In this document: positions 12,105 to 24,625 of the stretch, piece by piece
How the letters are laid out: each line of letters opens with the position of its first letter
Numbering within the stretch: position 1 is the first letter of the stretch
Origin: Emmonsiellopsis sp. PD_33
Taxonomy: Eukaryota > Ascomycota > Eurotiomycetes > Onygenales > Ajellomycetaceae
Direction: 5' to 3'
Assembly: GCA_032988165.1 (NCBI GenBank)
Contig: JANTQF010000132.1
Coordinates: 25,056-89,055, forward strand
Length of the DNA stretch: 64,000 nt
Made by a program: the position numbers and the translations under genes
The notes under the pieces: model-generated
Told to the model about the DNA's origin: nothing
The model's database searches: none
Seen by the model: the letters and a program-made list of their open reading frames with translations, nothing else

Positions 12105-15100
12105 TTAATGTCGTTTATATTTCTGTCGAATTTATCAATTAGCAGATGCGAATAAAAGCGGTTAATACCGAGGGAACATACGTCTTCGACACGCCTCCTA
12201 TTACTGGGATCCAACGAATTCCCAGCACCCAGCAATGTTTGTCCGATGGCCTTCGATGCGCCGATAGCAGGTCGCAAAATCACGGTGGGGGCCCTCTTCA
12301 ATACTGCTTTCGCGGCCCCTTTGGCGCTTCCGCTGACCAAAACCTCGCCAGGTACAGCAATGATCGCGTCCCGTGCCATGAGCAGGTCGCGCTCCAAGCT
12401 GGAATATGCACCACGTAGCCCCTGGACAACCCCTACAGGTTGGTCGGCATAAAGTGAAATCTGTCTCGTCTCCTCTTCGTCCGCAGAGTCATCATCTTGA
12501 CCCAGAGCAACTCGTTGTGACGTAGTGTCACCCGGCGCGTTTAGGAATTCTTCGGCGTTTTGAAGAACAGTTTGGGTTCCAATGGCGAGCCTAGCACCGA
12601 ACTTGACTAGTTCGTTGGAGGTCGTTTTGGCAAACGCCATAGCACCTTTTTGAATACTACGCACAACACGGCCGTCTTTCTTGTACTCGCGCATCGGGAT
12701 GACGACCAGGTCTTTGAATCCGCTCCCAATGCCAACAAGGGACTTGATCGGCGCCAAGCCGGACAGGACGCCCGGAAGCTGATTGGCTTTTATATCCGGC
12801 ATCCAAATATCGTTAAGAGTTTGGCCCAATTTATCGAATCCAGAAACACCATAGAGGATTACATGCCGAAGGACCATCTCCGATTCGTCGAGAACAAAGA
12901 AATTCATGAATTCAGTGGTTCGTCCCGATCTGAGGCTGCCATAATCTACTCTTTTTGGTTTGAAGTCCAACATGACGCGGATAGCATTCACTTCGACCCT
13001 TTGCAAAAATGGTACCTCGCTGGGAGATGGATCGACCGGCGCAGTATCATCCTTGAATTCGAAGAATCGGGTCATGAAATCAAGTGAATCTTGGTCAACA
13101 TGAAGTCGAAGAGGAAGTACAGTTGCCTAGAAATGACAAATTAGGATCACGCTATGCAGCGAACAGCCCCGAAATAAATAGCGAGACAGTTTATAGGGTA
13201 GACTTGCCTTGAGAACAATTTCTGATGCCGTGAGCTCGGCAACGGGTTTAACATTCAATATTTCCAAATGGACCATGCTGGAACCACTCTCCTTTTGCCC
13301 AGCATCGTGCATATATGTCGCTAATTTCCTCCAGGAGGATGTACGCATGTGGTCAAAAATTTCCAGATCACCAACTCTGACATCCAATGAACTCTGAGTC
13401 TCGCCAGATCCGGGAGGGAGAACGACCAAGTCTGCAGATATACCTTTGAGTTCAAAGGTCATCTTGTGCCGCTTGCTTCGTGACAATCGTAGATTTTTGC
13501 CTCTGCTGGCCGAAGGTTTGACTGTGCGGGACGTTCCGCCTGTTAGAGTAGTGGATGTGACATAGGTGCCCGTCTCGCTCACCACATCATTAAGATGGTG
13601 GGTAATGTCATTAGAAAGTTGGCGTGGATCTCTATTGGCAGGTATTCCGATATATATGGAATTAAATAAGAAATCGCCAATGACATCTTCGTCTTCATGG
13701 GGATCGGGAGATGATGGACGGCGGGCTCTTGCAAGTCTTTCAGTAGCCTTTGCCTCAACATCTTTAACAGCCTCGGAGATCGTATCAATTGTTCGCTGCC
13801 AGTCAAAGCCATCATATAAATTCCAGATTACATGTACGTCCCGGATCCTTACCCTGAGTGGACTTGCACGAAGCTTAGACTCGTTTGCCAAATCGTAGGT
13901 ATTATGAGCAGAATCCCACCTATGTGCAGTGCCTCCAACAGCCGATTTCTTTGCAAAATGATCGTCTTGAAAATCCAAGTTTGAAACACTTGAAGAGACA
14001 TGGGCGTCGGAATGAAAGCTGCCAAGTCCAGAAGCATACCCAAGCCCTGGTGTATAAACGTCGATGTTATGTCCCTCTGTGCGACCAAGCGCCCTGTCCC
14101 TTCCTAGTTGTGCGAGAACCGGAGAAAAATCGCTAACGTACTCGAGCTCCGTTGCTAAATCGCTTTCTTCCTCGGGCTCATTAATGTCGGGGGTCCGAAG
14201 TTGGTGCGAAGGGTCCGGCGGCAGATTTGTCTCAAAGGCGTCTCCAGAGAAAGAACTAAGCATATCTTGGATTGGAATGACCTCCGTGCGGTATTTGAGC
14301 GCCTTATTAGGCGGAGATGGGGGCGCCAATCCATTCAGGATCGCGATCAAAGTGTGCGTGGAGTCGGCACATGTTTCGATGATAAGAAGGTCGTCTCTCA
14401 CTTCAACGTCAACCGACTTCTCGGCATTCTCATCCAACTGCATGACTTTGACAATTACTGATGCGGTAGATACCTCACAGACTGAAATATATCCTTGATC
14501 ATGTAGAAATTGGGCCAAGTCACTTTGAATATCGATAGATTTTCTCCTACGTGACTTTTCACTCGCCCCGATGTTGTCGATGTTGTCAATTATCATAATG
14601 GACGCTTTTTTTACTTCCAACGAAGCATCAACAGTCTCGTCGTGGTTCAATGCACCTGAGATTTTTGCGTAAGTGAATACCACGACGCCTTTGGCAGAAG
14701 ATCTTCGGGGGTTGAGCCCAACTGTACAATCCCTCAAGGCAACGGATAGTTTGGATGGAATTGATGATGGCCTGGAACTGGTTGAACTGGCAGACGACTG
14801 CGTAAGCTGGTGACCTCCTACATCATGAGGTTTTGGTTCGGCTAAGTTGACAACGGAATTTGCTATATTAGTAGCAAAATCTTCGGCACTCAAGTCGTTA
14901 TCAAGTCCAAGGAATGCCATAATCAAAGGCACCGTATATTCGAAGCGCACATTGTAAAGTTTGACTTTGACAGTGGGGTCCATTTCATCCGCAATAAACC
15001 TAGCCATTAACATGGGCAGGTGCCTGGGATCGACTAGATTCTTCGCTGACTGGGGTTCGGCCTCTCCAACAAGCTCCTCTTCATTTCGTAGGACCTGAAT

Positions 15101-18100
15101 CGACGCAACCCGAGCTGCGATAAGCGATGGAATGCTTACGTGGGCAGCATCTATTCCGGTTGAGGCAAGTTCGATATCTCCAATCTCTCCGCCAAGTTCA
15201 ATCTTGCAATTGAATTCTTTAACACGTGCCAGGGTGAGTATACCTGGTCTATCATCCTGAGGCAGATATTTTGTGACCGTGGACAACTTGGCCATTTCAT
15301 TTCCTAGGTAAGATAAGGGTGTGAGAGTTTCCGGATGGGGTAAACTTGCTTCTACGCGGCCAATGATAAATCGAAGCACTGCACCTTGTTTCCGCTGCCT
15401 GAACAATGTGTCGAGCATTATGTCATCGTCCTCCTCGTACTTGTCTTTGGATGGTGTTAGAAGTAAAAGTAGCTGATCAAGATCTTTCTCGTCAGGGGCG
15501 AAAGAATACTGAACCTGAATGTTCAGGAGACGTATTATATCACTTGCTCCGGTAACAATATCGTCTTCATCGTGTAGAAGAGGTCCATAGAGTTTTCCTT
15601 TGTCAATTTGAACTCTTATCCCTGGCAATCGACTCACGATCTTGACAGCAGTGGTTTTGAGTTTAAGGCTACAGTGTTCGCCTTTCAAGTTCGCGACGAA
15701 ACCTTTCATTCGAATGCTCAGCTTCCAAGGGATAGGGTTAAGTGTAGGGCTGCTAGCCGGCGGGGGCCTAGGTTTTGGAGGCGTTGCAAAATGTACACCA
15801 CGACGCGGGGGCGGGGTCTCAACCTTTCCTCCTTTTACAGTTGAAGTGGACATGACTGAGCTGCCCAGCTCTAGGATAGTGCTCAAACCTCCAAACCAAC
15901 TCAATGTTTCATCGAGTTGTTGCAGGTTTAAAGAGAAATGGACAGGGAGAGTTTCCAGCTCTACCCTAGTAACCTCCGTTGACGATGTGATTCTAAGTGA
16001 AATATCCCGTTGTATCGAAGTCAACGAATCTCTAATAGAATCACGCATTTTAAGACCCTCGTCGAAAGAAATAATATGTTCCGAGGCATGACCAAAGGTA
16101 AATGTAGTGATACCGAAATCATGGTTCGACGTGCCGCTATTATGCGAAGAGCAGAGCGTTATTCCAGACATGGCTGCATGTAAGATTACCTCCTCGATCG
16201 AAGATGAATCTTGGAATAAATGGAGGCCTGTGGCATCAAGCGTATATGGCTGGGTAGGAAGACACTCCAGAAACCGTAAAGAACACTTTGCGAGGCTAAT
16301 ATTTAGGGGGGGTGAGACCGAGTTCTTCTGTGCTTCCGTCCCGAGCTCGGGCTTTGGGAAGTTAACAATCTTCTGGCCAATTTTTGCGAGGAGCCAGCCA
16401 GAAGCAATATCGAATTTGACAACAATGGTCGATATGTCAACGAAAATTGTAGTCGCTTGTTGCTCTGGGGTATTAGCATTGGTCTCTGATGAGGGTCGCG
16501 ACTCTCCTTGCAGAGGCTCCGAAGCCGTTGATGTTCTTCGGGGATGTCGAGACAGGTTGGGGTTAGTCGAAGGTGGGACGGTACCGTCAAAAACCGAACC
16601 CGCGAAGCTCAATGTCGACTCTTCCATATGGTCGATGCTTCTCCTAGGGGGTTCCGATGGTGCCGTATCTTCAGTTTCTGCGGGATTGTCATCCGCTGAA
16701 GGCAGCCAGATGGATATTTTTTCAATCTCAAGGATTTTTTTTGCAACTCTGTGGACGGTTTCAGATGAACTCGACAAATAACCTAGGTCGGGTTCCCTGA
16801 TTTCAGGCTGATCTGTCACAGGAAGCAGCGGACTTCCCAAATCATGGGAAATACCATCCTTCTCATCACAGCTTTGGGATTCGACTATCGGCTTTGCTCG
16901 TGGAGTCCCATCTTCACCAGCTGTCAGGGAAGGGGAGTCAGACACAGGTGCAAGTGCAAGAGGCGTCGGAATATTTTCCGTGCTGCTAGATCTTGGCGAG
17001 CCCCAGGCCCCAGGCATCCCTGGCACGGATCCAGAGCTGGCCGATTTAAAACTCGCGACGCTCATGTACATGCTTTCCGCTTCTTCATGGGTAAACAATT
17101 TAGACTCAGAGAGCTCTTCGTTAGAACCAGATTCAGAAGGTTCTCTCTCCCGATGATCGGGGTTGGATCCCATTGAATCTTCGAAACCTGGCAGCTCATT
17201 CGAAGTGGAGATAACAGGGGAGCGGGATGATTGTTCGGAAGAGTTATCTTGGCTACTAGGAGAAAGGGCTTCGGAAAATTGGTACCCAGGCCTTGGCGCG
17301 GAAGAAGATGCGTTCACCGAATAGCGCATATAAGCTTCAGGGGAAGATGTTGGGCTTTGCGCCCGGGGGGTGTCTCCAGACGGTTCGTTTATCGATCCCG
17401 TTGAAATGGGGCTTCGGGGAGGGGAGTTTTCAATATCATCTTCAAACTGGGATCTGAAAGCTCCATCGAAAAAGGCAGAATTTTCCAGTATATTCTCGCT
17501 ATTGTGACTTTGGGCCATCATATGGCCATGCCCAGGATAACTTCCGTGACCGTACTCATCTTCCGTTCCCGCATCAGAGAATCTACCATCGCTGGAGTAC
17601 ATAGAATCTTCAAGCTGTGGAGTCGGGTTCGTGTCTTCGAATGTCGGTGGCGGCTCGAGAATGGTTCCGCGCGACATTCCAAGGGACGAGCCTGGGCTAC
17701 TGGAAGGTGGGTCAGGCGAAGGTAGCCGTAGGGGCGTATGATCGGCTTTTGAAGGCGTGGAAGGGGGAGGAGAAGCAGGAGGAGGAGGCGCGAAGTGAGA
17801 ATAGTTGGAGAAAACCGCAGCGTCGGAGAGAAGAAAGAAATTAATTTGGGAGAAGGTTATTAAGCGTTTCCCGGGCTTTACCCCAGGGCTTTCTTCTAGC
17901 GACGACGCCACGCCATGCACCGATATATCTTGAATCGTAAACGTGGCCGTGACGGGATCTAGGGTCGTGTCTTGAGAAGATCTCGTTATCTTATCCTGGC
18001 GCATTTCCATATCGACTTTGAAGGTAACACTCTTGACGTTGACCTGCAATCGTTCCACGACGCCTTTTATAAATCCGGCAATGAAACCGGGCAACGATAT

Positions 18101-18801
18101 CCCTTCATTTAGTCCGACACCCAGTTCCTCGTCATCGCTAGAGCCATCTGAGCTTTGCGAACTATGGATATGTAGGGACCGGGACGAGATGGCGGCCTCT
18201 AACTCTTCCTTTTCCTTAGTCGTTTCCGATTCAAGGAAAGACTGAGCAAGATCAGTCGTTGACGGAAGGATAGGTCCATCCTGGCCGCTTGGGCTGTCGA
18301 TAGCGGGCTGATGGGCCTGGGAGTCTTCCTCCCGGTGGTGTTTGGATGGCCCGGTGCCTCCGTTGTTGACATTGTCTGCTGCATTCAATGGAGCTTCATC
18401 TGAAGGCAGCTTTAAGGTAATCTGTACATTCTCGACCTCGATTTCGATGCTGCTACTATAAATATCTGCCGGGATCGTCACACGAAGCAGAGAAACTCGA
18501 GCATTCGTAAAGTTGCATGATTGAGGTAGCCGCAAAGTTGAGGATATTTTCTTTGGATGGAGATCATGTGGCATCAGTAGAGCTCAAGGAAGACGCGGAA
18601 AACAGAGCAAGGTAGATAACAGATAGATAGAAGGCATACCTCAAGCCGCAGGCTAATATCTCTTAGTTCAAAAGTGCTTCTCTGGCCCCATGTAATACCT
18701 AAGCTATCGAGGTCAAGAGCATCGGTATCGAATACTTCTAGCCGCGATAATGCATATCTCAGCAGCCGCTTCTGGACAAACGAGGGCACGAAAAACGGCA
18801 T
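12105..18801 (-). CDS. atg2: Autophagy-related protein 2 (bridge-type lipid transfer protein)
   Basis: Four exons on the minus strand: 18640-18801, 13208-18550, 12182-13126 and 12105-12122, giving 2,155 residues, the usual size of fungal ATG2. The N-terminus (VQKRLLRYALSRLEVFDTD, then LDSLGITWGQRSTFELRDIS) is the chorein-type lipid-entry region diagnostic of ATG2. A Ser/Pro-rich disordered stretch covers roughly residues 140-650. The C-terminal ATG2 domain includes KPKRVDYGSLRSGRTTEFMN, and the protein ends GAGNSLDPSNRRRVEDKYKRH. Known role: with ATG18 and ATG9, ATG2 tethers ER to the phagophore and moves lipid into the growing autophagosome. Introns are 18551-18639 (89 bp), 13127-13207 (81 bp, GC-AG type) and 12123-12181 (59 bp, GTATGT donor). 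The last exon holds five codons plus stop. Exon 1 joins as GAG|AAA to restore LRLEKISS; this acceptor (CCAAAG) is the least certain junction. Confidence 0.95.
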
Positions 18802-19570
18802 GGCGGACGACGATATCTAGAGCCTCTAGGCTCATAGACAGCTAGAGCATATCATCGAGAGGTGGTCGTGGCATGAGGATCGGTGGTACGGCTGGTAGCT
18901 TTGGAGATGGGGCGACGAGGGATGGACGAGGAAGCTAGGCGGAATATGGCCATGGGAGACGAGGACCTCGGGATGCCCAGCGCAAGAAAATATAGGAATA
19001 CTGTTAAACTCCCTGCTGACGTGCCAACGGGCACCCTAGATGCCAGCCTAACAATACTGACCCCAAGGAAGGCGGATGTGTCGCTCGTCTTGACCAGCAA
19101 GGTTGACTGATTGACGGCGCGTCATTGCATCGCTCGCTGGGCGGTGGATGATGTGTTGGTCAGTGCAAACCATGCAAACATCCGGGGTCGTGAGCTTATC
19201 AGGCGGCTCAGCCAGATTAGTCATCCACAGCTCCACTTTTGATCCGCACTGCTCCGATCACATGACATTCTTGCCCTTAACAGGCTTAGCTCAAATCCAT
19301 TCCAGCTTTCTCTCCTATCAACTTGAACCTTTGAGAAGCAATCCCAAGACAAGCCAGAATTCTATCAAACTACTACGGATGTTTGGGTTACTCCAAAACC
19401 CGTTTCTTGTGATAAAACACTCATATATGCAAATATTTGGCTCGGATAACTGCATTATCACAAACAAAAGCGCCTGATCTCTACCACAGCGGCGCGGCTC
19501 GGGGGACTGTATCAAGGCAGAAGCTGAGAGCCTCGCTCGAACAATGGAAATTATGTCTAGGAATCCATAT
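18802..19570. other. Upstream region of ATG2 and 3' side of the adenosine deaminase gene, no gene seen
   Basis: Small overlapping frames on both strands (for example 18883-19110 plus and 18852-19100 minus) are mutually antisense and show no recognisable family. The segment most likely holds the ATG2 promoter and the 3' untranslated region of the next gene. Confidence 0.5.
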
Positions 19571-21432
19571 TTACCCCAAATCGTTATCATCATCAAGCTC
19601 AGCTCCAAATTCCAAGACAACCCACTGGCAAAACTTTTCAAACTCAACACGCCAGTCCTTCAGTCGGGCCGCCTTGACCCCGATGCCTGTAATTCCTGCG
19701 CGGATGTCCGCCAGCCATTCGGGTTTACTTTGATCTTCAAAACAGCTCCAGCGAATGGAGTTCTCTGCCATGGTGGCAAGGCCGGTCAATCCAACATTCT
19801 CCAACCCGTTGAGAACCTGGCAAAAGTCGTGGCTAAGTCCGTTCTTCCCGTACCCCAGGAGGGCAGGGTCGTCATTGCAGAGAGCAACTGGCACTCCTCT
19901 TGCCAACAGTGCTGGAAGCGGATGTGTCATAATCGAGCTGGTCAGCCGGAGGACCTCGTTTGATATTGGACAACACTCTATTAGGATCCTCTTTTCCTTC
20001 ACCAAATCGATGAGAAGCGGGTGCTTGTAAAGGCTCAAACCGTGGCCTATCCTCCTAGTGCCCAACAAGATTGAGTCATAAAGATTGTGGTCTGTCTCGT
20101 CTCCATCTCCCACCCATTCTCCTGCATGGAAAAAGAATGGTATATCAACATCTTCCTCGACGCATTTCTTTTTGAACCAGAAAAGAACCGGAACTAGGTC
20201 GGCCAAGGGTCTCCCCTTTTCTTCCTGCCCGACTACGTCATAACCGGCGATAAGCTGTGGGAACTTTTGCTTTATTGCAATGCACTGCTTCATATTCTCC
20301 GCAATCATCCGATTCGAGAGTGATCGTATTGTGCTCCAAATCATCCTAGCTCCATGAAACCCCTTTCCGGCCGGCGTGAGTTTGAATCCCTCAATCTCCT
20401 CACCAAAGGCCTGGAAGAATGCTTCATAGTCTGACTCAGGTGCATCGTGTTGATCACGTCTATATGGGAAATCAAAGACTAATCGAAAGTCGACATATCG
20501 GATACCATCCTCCTGCAGCTCCTCCAACATTCGCCGGAAACAAGGGCGGAATATGGGCTCGTAATATAGAATAGAATCCACCACTTGAAAGGTTCGTTGA
20601 AACATAGTCCATATAGCGTCTACGCCGTGATGATGCTTCAAAGATGCTTCACGATCAAGGGTACACCGGCTCTTTAACCAGCGGCGGAACCCTTCGATTC
20701 CTCCATCGGGGAATAGGTTGGCGGCGTGTTTGACAGGAGCAAAAGAGGATGGCGTATAGTCTATTTCCCAGGGTAGACACTTTATATCAGGCAAATTCGG
20801 GGGTGTCGAAAAGTATTGAAAATAGATCGGGTTGGTTTCCAAATCCGCGGCTGTGGCCAGCGGAGCGGACGAGGCGATGTATATATTTGGTAAAGATAGC
20901 ACGAGATCAATCATCAAGTCGAGATTGACCATGGCTTCTAAATGGCCATGTAATAAAGAGCCTAAAATAACAAGTATTAATATATATTCCCATCAAGCTT
21001 GGTCGAACAAACCTTTCGGCATCCTCTGCACAATCCTCCAAAGATCAGTCTTCTCCATCCGCTCCCTTGCCAAATGAAACATCATCCCAGGATAGAGAGT
21101 CTCAGTGGTTGACCCGGCCAAGCCCTCTTCCACATCCTTCGTCCATACTTCTTTCAACTCCCGTCGACGGATGGATGATACTATCTTGCATGCCTCGGAT
21201 GCGATGGGGGACATCGATTTGCGAAAATTTGCATCTGGCCGACGCTGTTAGCTCTCACGCTCAGGCAATAGCTTACGGAATCTCGTAGGGAATCTGAGGA
21301 ACCGGGCTGACCATGTCTTTGCCTATGCTCTTCTTCTATCAGGTCGTTTCGTCCCTGAAGGTATTTTTGGATGAAGGGGTCTTCGAATTTCGGGATGCCT
21401 TCCTTCCCTTCCCATTCGTCTTCGGAAGCCAT
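19571..21432 (-). CDS. ADGF/ADA2 (CECR1)-type adenosine deaminase-related protein
   Basis: Three exons, 21312-21432, 21013-21234 and 19571-20961, give 577 residues, a normal length for the fungal ADGF-like family. The family hydrolytically deaminates adenosine to inosine using zinc. Metal-site motifs are LLHGHLEAM at the exon 2/3 junction region (HxH), FFFHAGEW (HAGE), IGHGLSL and LCNDDPALLG (catalytic DDP). SPIASEACKIVSSIRRREL and PGMMFHLARERMEKTDLW are family landmarks. Splices were chosen by frame and homology: exon 1 ends CATG before GTCAGC, exon 2 starts ATGCAAAT after GCTAAC...CCAG, and the second intron (20962-21012, 51 bp) has a weak GTTTGT donor. No signal peptide is seen, unlike secreted animal ADA2, so it is probably cytosolic. 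The motif reads HGH and LEA where many relatives have HAH and LDA; the zinc histidines are kept. Confidence 0.88.
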
Positions 21433-21826
21433 GTTTGGAATGGTGGATAATGAGTTAGACAGATAGTTTTACTTAGGCCAGTGAAACGAAACAAATGTGA
21501 GCATTTCTTTGCGAATAGTTAAGTTTGATGTTTTTGTCTGCTTTGACAAGGAGAGATGGTAGATGGACTACCAAGTCATGTGCTGGGTTCCCACAACAAG
21601 GATAAACAGTAGATAGTATGACCTAGACCTAAACTGCGGTATTTTTCGAACTTTCATACCATCGAATTGTTTAAGAATGAGTCACCTTTCGTATTAGGAA
21701 GATAAGAGCTAATCTAAACTTCTATCAATATGCCTTGGCTACTATCTAACTTCTCAGGCATGCATTGAGACAAACAGGTTAACCCCGCAATTAATACCCC
21801 TCAGCTCAAAAGAACAACACAAGGTA
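21433..21826. other. Short intergenic region, no gene seen
   Basis: This is the upstream region of the adenosine deaminase gene (minus strand) and the 3' side of the acyl-CoA synthetase gene. I see no coding or RNA feature in it. Confidence 0.5.
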
Positions 21827-23966
21827 TCAAATCTTCGCCCCCTTTGTGACCAGCTTCTTCTCCAACGCCCTCAGCTCCGCTCTCTTGATTTTCCCGGAAA
21901 TAGTCTTGGGCAAAAAGCTAGGTTCTACGAACTGAATTCGTCGTGGGTACTTGTACGGGGCGGTTTCCTTCTTACAAAACGCTTGCAGTTCGGCAGCGAG
22001 CGATTCTGGATTGTGAGATTTGAATTCTTCTTGGAGGACAATGAAGGCCTTTACAACCTCAACGCGTTCGGGGTCCGGGGAGGCAACTACGGCGGATTCG
22101 ATGACTGCGGGGTGCTTTTTAAGGACGGATTCGACTTCAAATGGGCCTGCGAGAGGGGTGATTAGTAGTTAGAACAAGATTTATTTCCCCATATAGCCAT
22201 TAGGCGGTTGGTTTTGTCTCGGAAACGGAAATACCTGGTTGTTAATATAGGTGAAAACATACCGATTCTATATCCAGAGGAGTTGATAACATCATCTGAT
22301 CGGCCAACGAACCACAGATATCCATCCTCATCTTTATAGGCTCTATCTCCAGTAAGGTACCAAGAGCGACCCTTCCCCTGCCGTTGAGGCAGAAAAATCT
22401 CTCCGTTGGGCTTCAAGTATCCGGAAAACATGTTCATAGTGCTTGCCCCAGTGCTTGAGGTGGTTGCGATTGCAATCTCTCCCTCCTGCATTGGGGGCGA
22501 TTCGTCACTCTTTTCGTCAATAACAGTCAGGGGTACACCAGGTAGAGGGAGGCCCATAGAGCCATACTTGATTTTACCTCCCACGAGGTTTCCACAGACA
22601 AGAGTAGTTTCAGTCTGACCGTATCCGTCTCGAATCTCTATCCCGCTCATTTCTTTCCAGATTCGGATTACCTCGCCATTCAGGGGTTCGCCGGCGCCGA
22701 CACATTGCTCTAATGCTTTTGGCCGGTTCCGAGAGAAGTACTCCCGCCTTGATGGTAACACGAATTGGCGGTAAGCAGTAGGTGGCGAACAAAAAGTTGT
22801 AATGGGATAGTTGTGGAGATTGTCCAAGGCGCTTTCGGCATTGAAAGGGCCAACAGTCTCCTGAATAAAAAGAGCGGCGCCGCAGGTCCAAGCACCGAAC
22901 CATGCCCAAGCTGCCTTTGCCCATCCTGATAAACGTAAAGTGTGGTTAGTCTTAACCCATATCTATACTAGGATGTAACGGTGGTTCGAATTAATGATCC
23001 CGAGGCTTTTACCTTGTTCAGATAGATTCCAGTAAAGTTTCCCTGGCTTCAACCCGAGCCATAGGCTCCCCGTTAAAATGTGTGCTGCAGAAGGAGAGTT
23101 GTCAGTAAATTACACGTAGTTAGTATTGATGGCAGTTATATCAGTCTTACCTAGGGGATACGAGACCTGGTTATGGAGTACCATTTTCGGCATACCCGTG
23201 GTCCCTGTTCCATTTATCAGTACCGATGTCAACCCCTAAAGGTCACTCATTGGTTAGGGCCTAAGTAAACACACCTGACGTGAAATAAATAACAGACGGA
23301 TCAGACCACTTAGTCTTCGCTAGTGAGTCCCGAAAGACAAAGTCACCAGGAATCTGGTTATCCAACTCCACGGCATATTGCAGCACTTTCTCAAGCGCCG
23401 GACCTGTGGCTTGCAAGACGGTTCGAATATTAGGACACTCATCCTGAACAGCCTTAAATTTTAGGATACTTTCTGAATCGCCAACAAATATGGAAGCTCC
23501 AGATGCCTGGGCTCGATACTTGATATCATGCGCCACAGCCAATATCGGACATGGACAAACAACAACGCCTATGCGGATAGCAGCAGTCGCAATTTCCCAC
23601 CTGGTGCATCGTTAGCATTTTTTCCATGTAATATATGGTAGCTTTACGCGAGTAGGATGTAGTAACCGCAAAGTCTGTAGACCGAGCTCATAGGGTGATT
23701 CAAACTCACCATGCTGGCACGCGTGGCATGACAATAATGATCCGGTCTCCCCTTCGAGCCCCACGTCTAACTAGCAGCTCAGCTGCACGATGGGATTGGC
23801 GGGAGAAATAGGCGAAATCAAGCGACAAGGGATTTTTACCCTGCTGGTCGACCCAGACCATTGCCCGTGGTGAAGGCGACCTCGCAGCCCATTTGTCCAC
23901 AACATCCAGGGCGAAGTTGAAGTACTCGGGGCGCTGAGGAAGTTCCTGGGGTATTTCTGAGGCCAT
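21827..23966 (-). CDS. Medium-chain acyl-CoA synthetase-like, AMP-forming (ACSM type)
   Basis: Six exons, 23710-23966, 23275-23600, 23151-23204, 23013-23084, 22263-22925 and 21827-22146, give 563 residues. The family activates carboxylic acids as acyl-adenylates and transfers them to CoA. Motifs in order: the phosphate loop YFTSGTTGMPKMVLHN at about residues 190-205 (restored across the intron 23205-23274), DGYGQTETT, the adenylate site WYLTGDRAYKDEDGYLWF followed by GRSDDVINSSGYRIG, and near the end PKTISGKIKR with the catalytic Lys. SYPLAHILTGSLWLGLKPGK is typical of ACSM rather than long-chain enzymes. Intron donors are GTGAGT, GTGTGT, GTAAGA, GTAAAA and GTATGT, and all exon phases close to a multiple of three. 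No C-terminal SKL-type peroxisomal signal is visible (the end is TKGAKI). Substrate not predictable from sequence. Confidence 0.88.
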
Positions 23967-24625
23967 ATTGCCTCCTTCTGTTTGATGATTTGCGAAGTGA
24001 TAGCAAAGACTGATTTGAAGCCGGTCACTGGATGAAGTTGTGGAACAAGAGGCGGTTTCACAATAGGGGTCACGGATTAGTTAAGCCGTAGGTATGGGAC
24101 TACCCCACACTTTCCCCGGAGTTAACCAACGGGTTTCCCGGCTCGGCGAATCGGCTAGGCTGATGGGACCGGCCCGCGAGTTATCGGTTCAACGTCTTTT
24201 CAATCCCATGCTCTCTCCTGTGAATAGAGTCACAGAAACAACCTTATACTTGCAGCAAGATAAAAATGTTTGGGATTCTTTTGTATAACTCAGCTTGCAG
24301 GCAGCTAGTATGAGTTATACTTGCTCTTAGCTTCGTGATTCTACAAGTACTACGTCGCAGGTAACATACCGAGGTTTGATATATAAACCCTACTAGTATT
24401 GTTGGGACGGTGATGGTTCGTTTAACGATAACTCATCTACACTTCTCAAGTCGTTTATTCTCATAACTATCAAACCAATGAGTACTCAGCCAATTCTTCG
24501 CAATATTCTCCAAAGATATTTTCCAAGATCTTGACAGAAATTAAAGATATTGTAGGCTCAGAACCCCACTTCTCTTCTCGTCATATATCCCACTATTCGA
24601 CTCAATATCAAATGCCCCCTTCCTT
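23967..24625. other. Intergenic region, no gene seen
   Basis: This is the upstream region of the acyl-CoA synthetase gene and the 3' side of the ankyrin gene. Short frames only. AT-rich tracts around 24,240-24,600 could be untranslated sequence. Confidence 0.5.

Noticed and set aside
15608..16781. Plus-strand ORFs up to 224 codons within ATG2
   Set aside because: They are antisense to the 1,781-codon ATG2 exon, which accounts for the region fully.
21235..21311. Better-looking GTAAGC donor about 30 bp further into exon 1 of the adenosine deaminase gene
   Set aside because: Its phase does not match the acceptor after the CTAAC branch site. The GTCAGC donor keeps frame and family spacing.
23205..23274. 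Alternative acceptor in the acyl-CoA synthetase gene at 23,236 (CTTTAG)
   Set aside because: It would insert about ten residues into the phosphate loop. The downstream acceptor restores YFTSGTTGMPK exactly.
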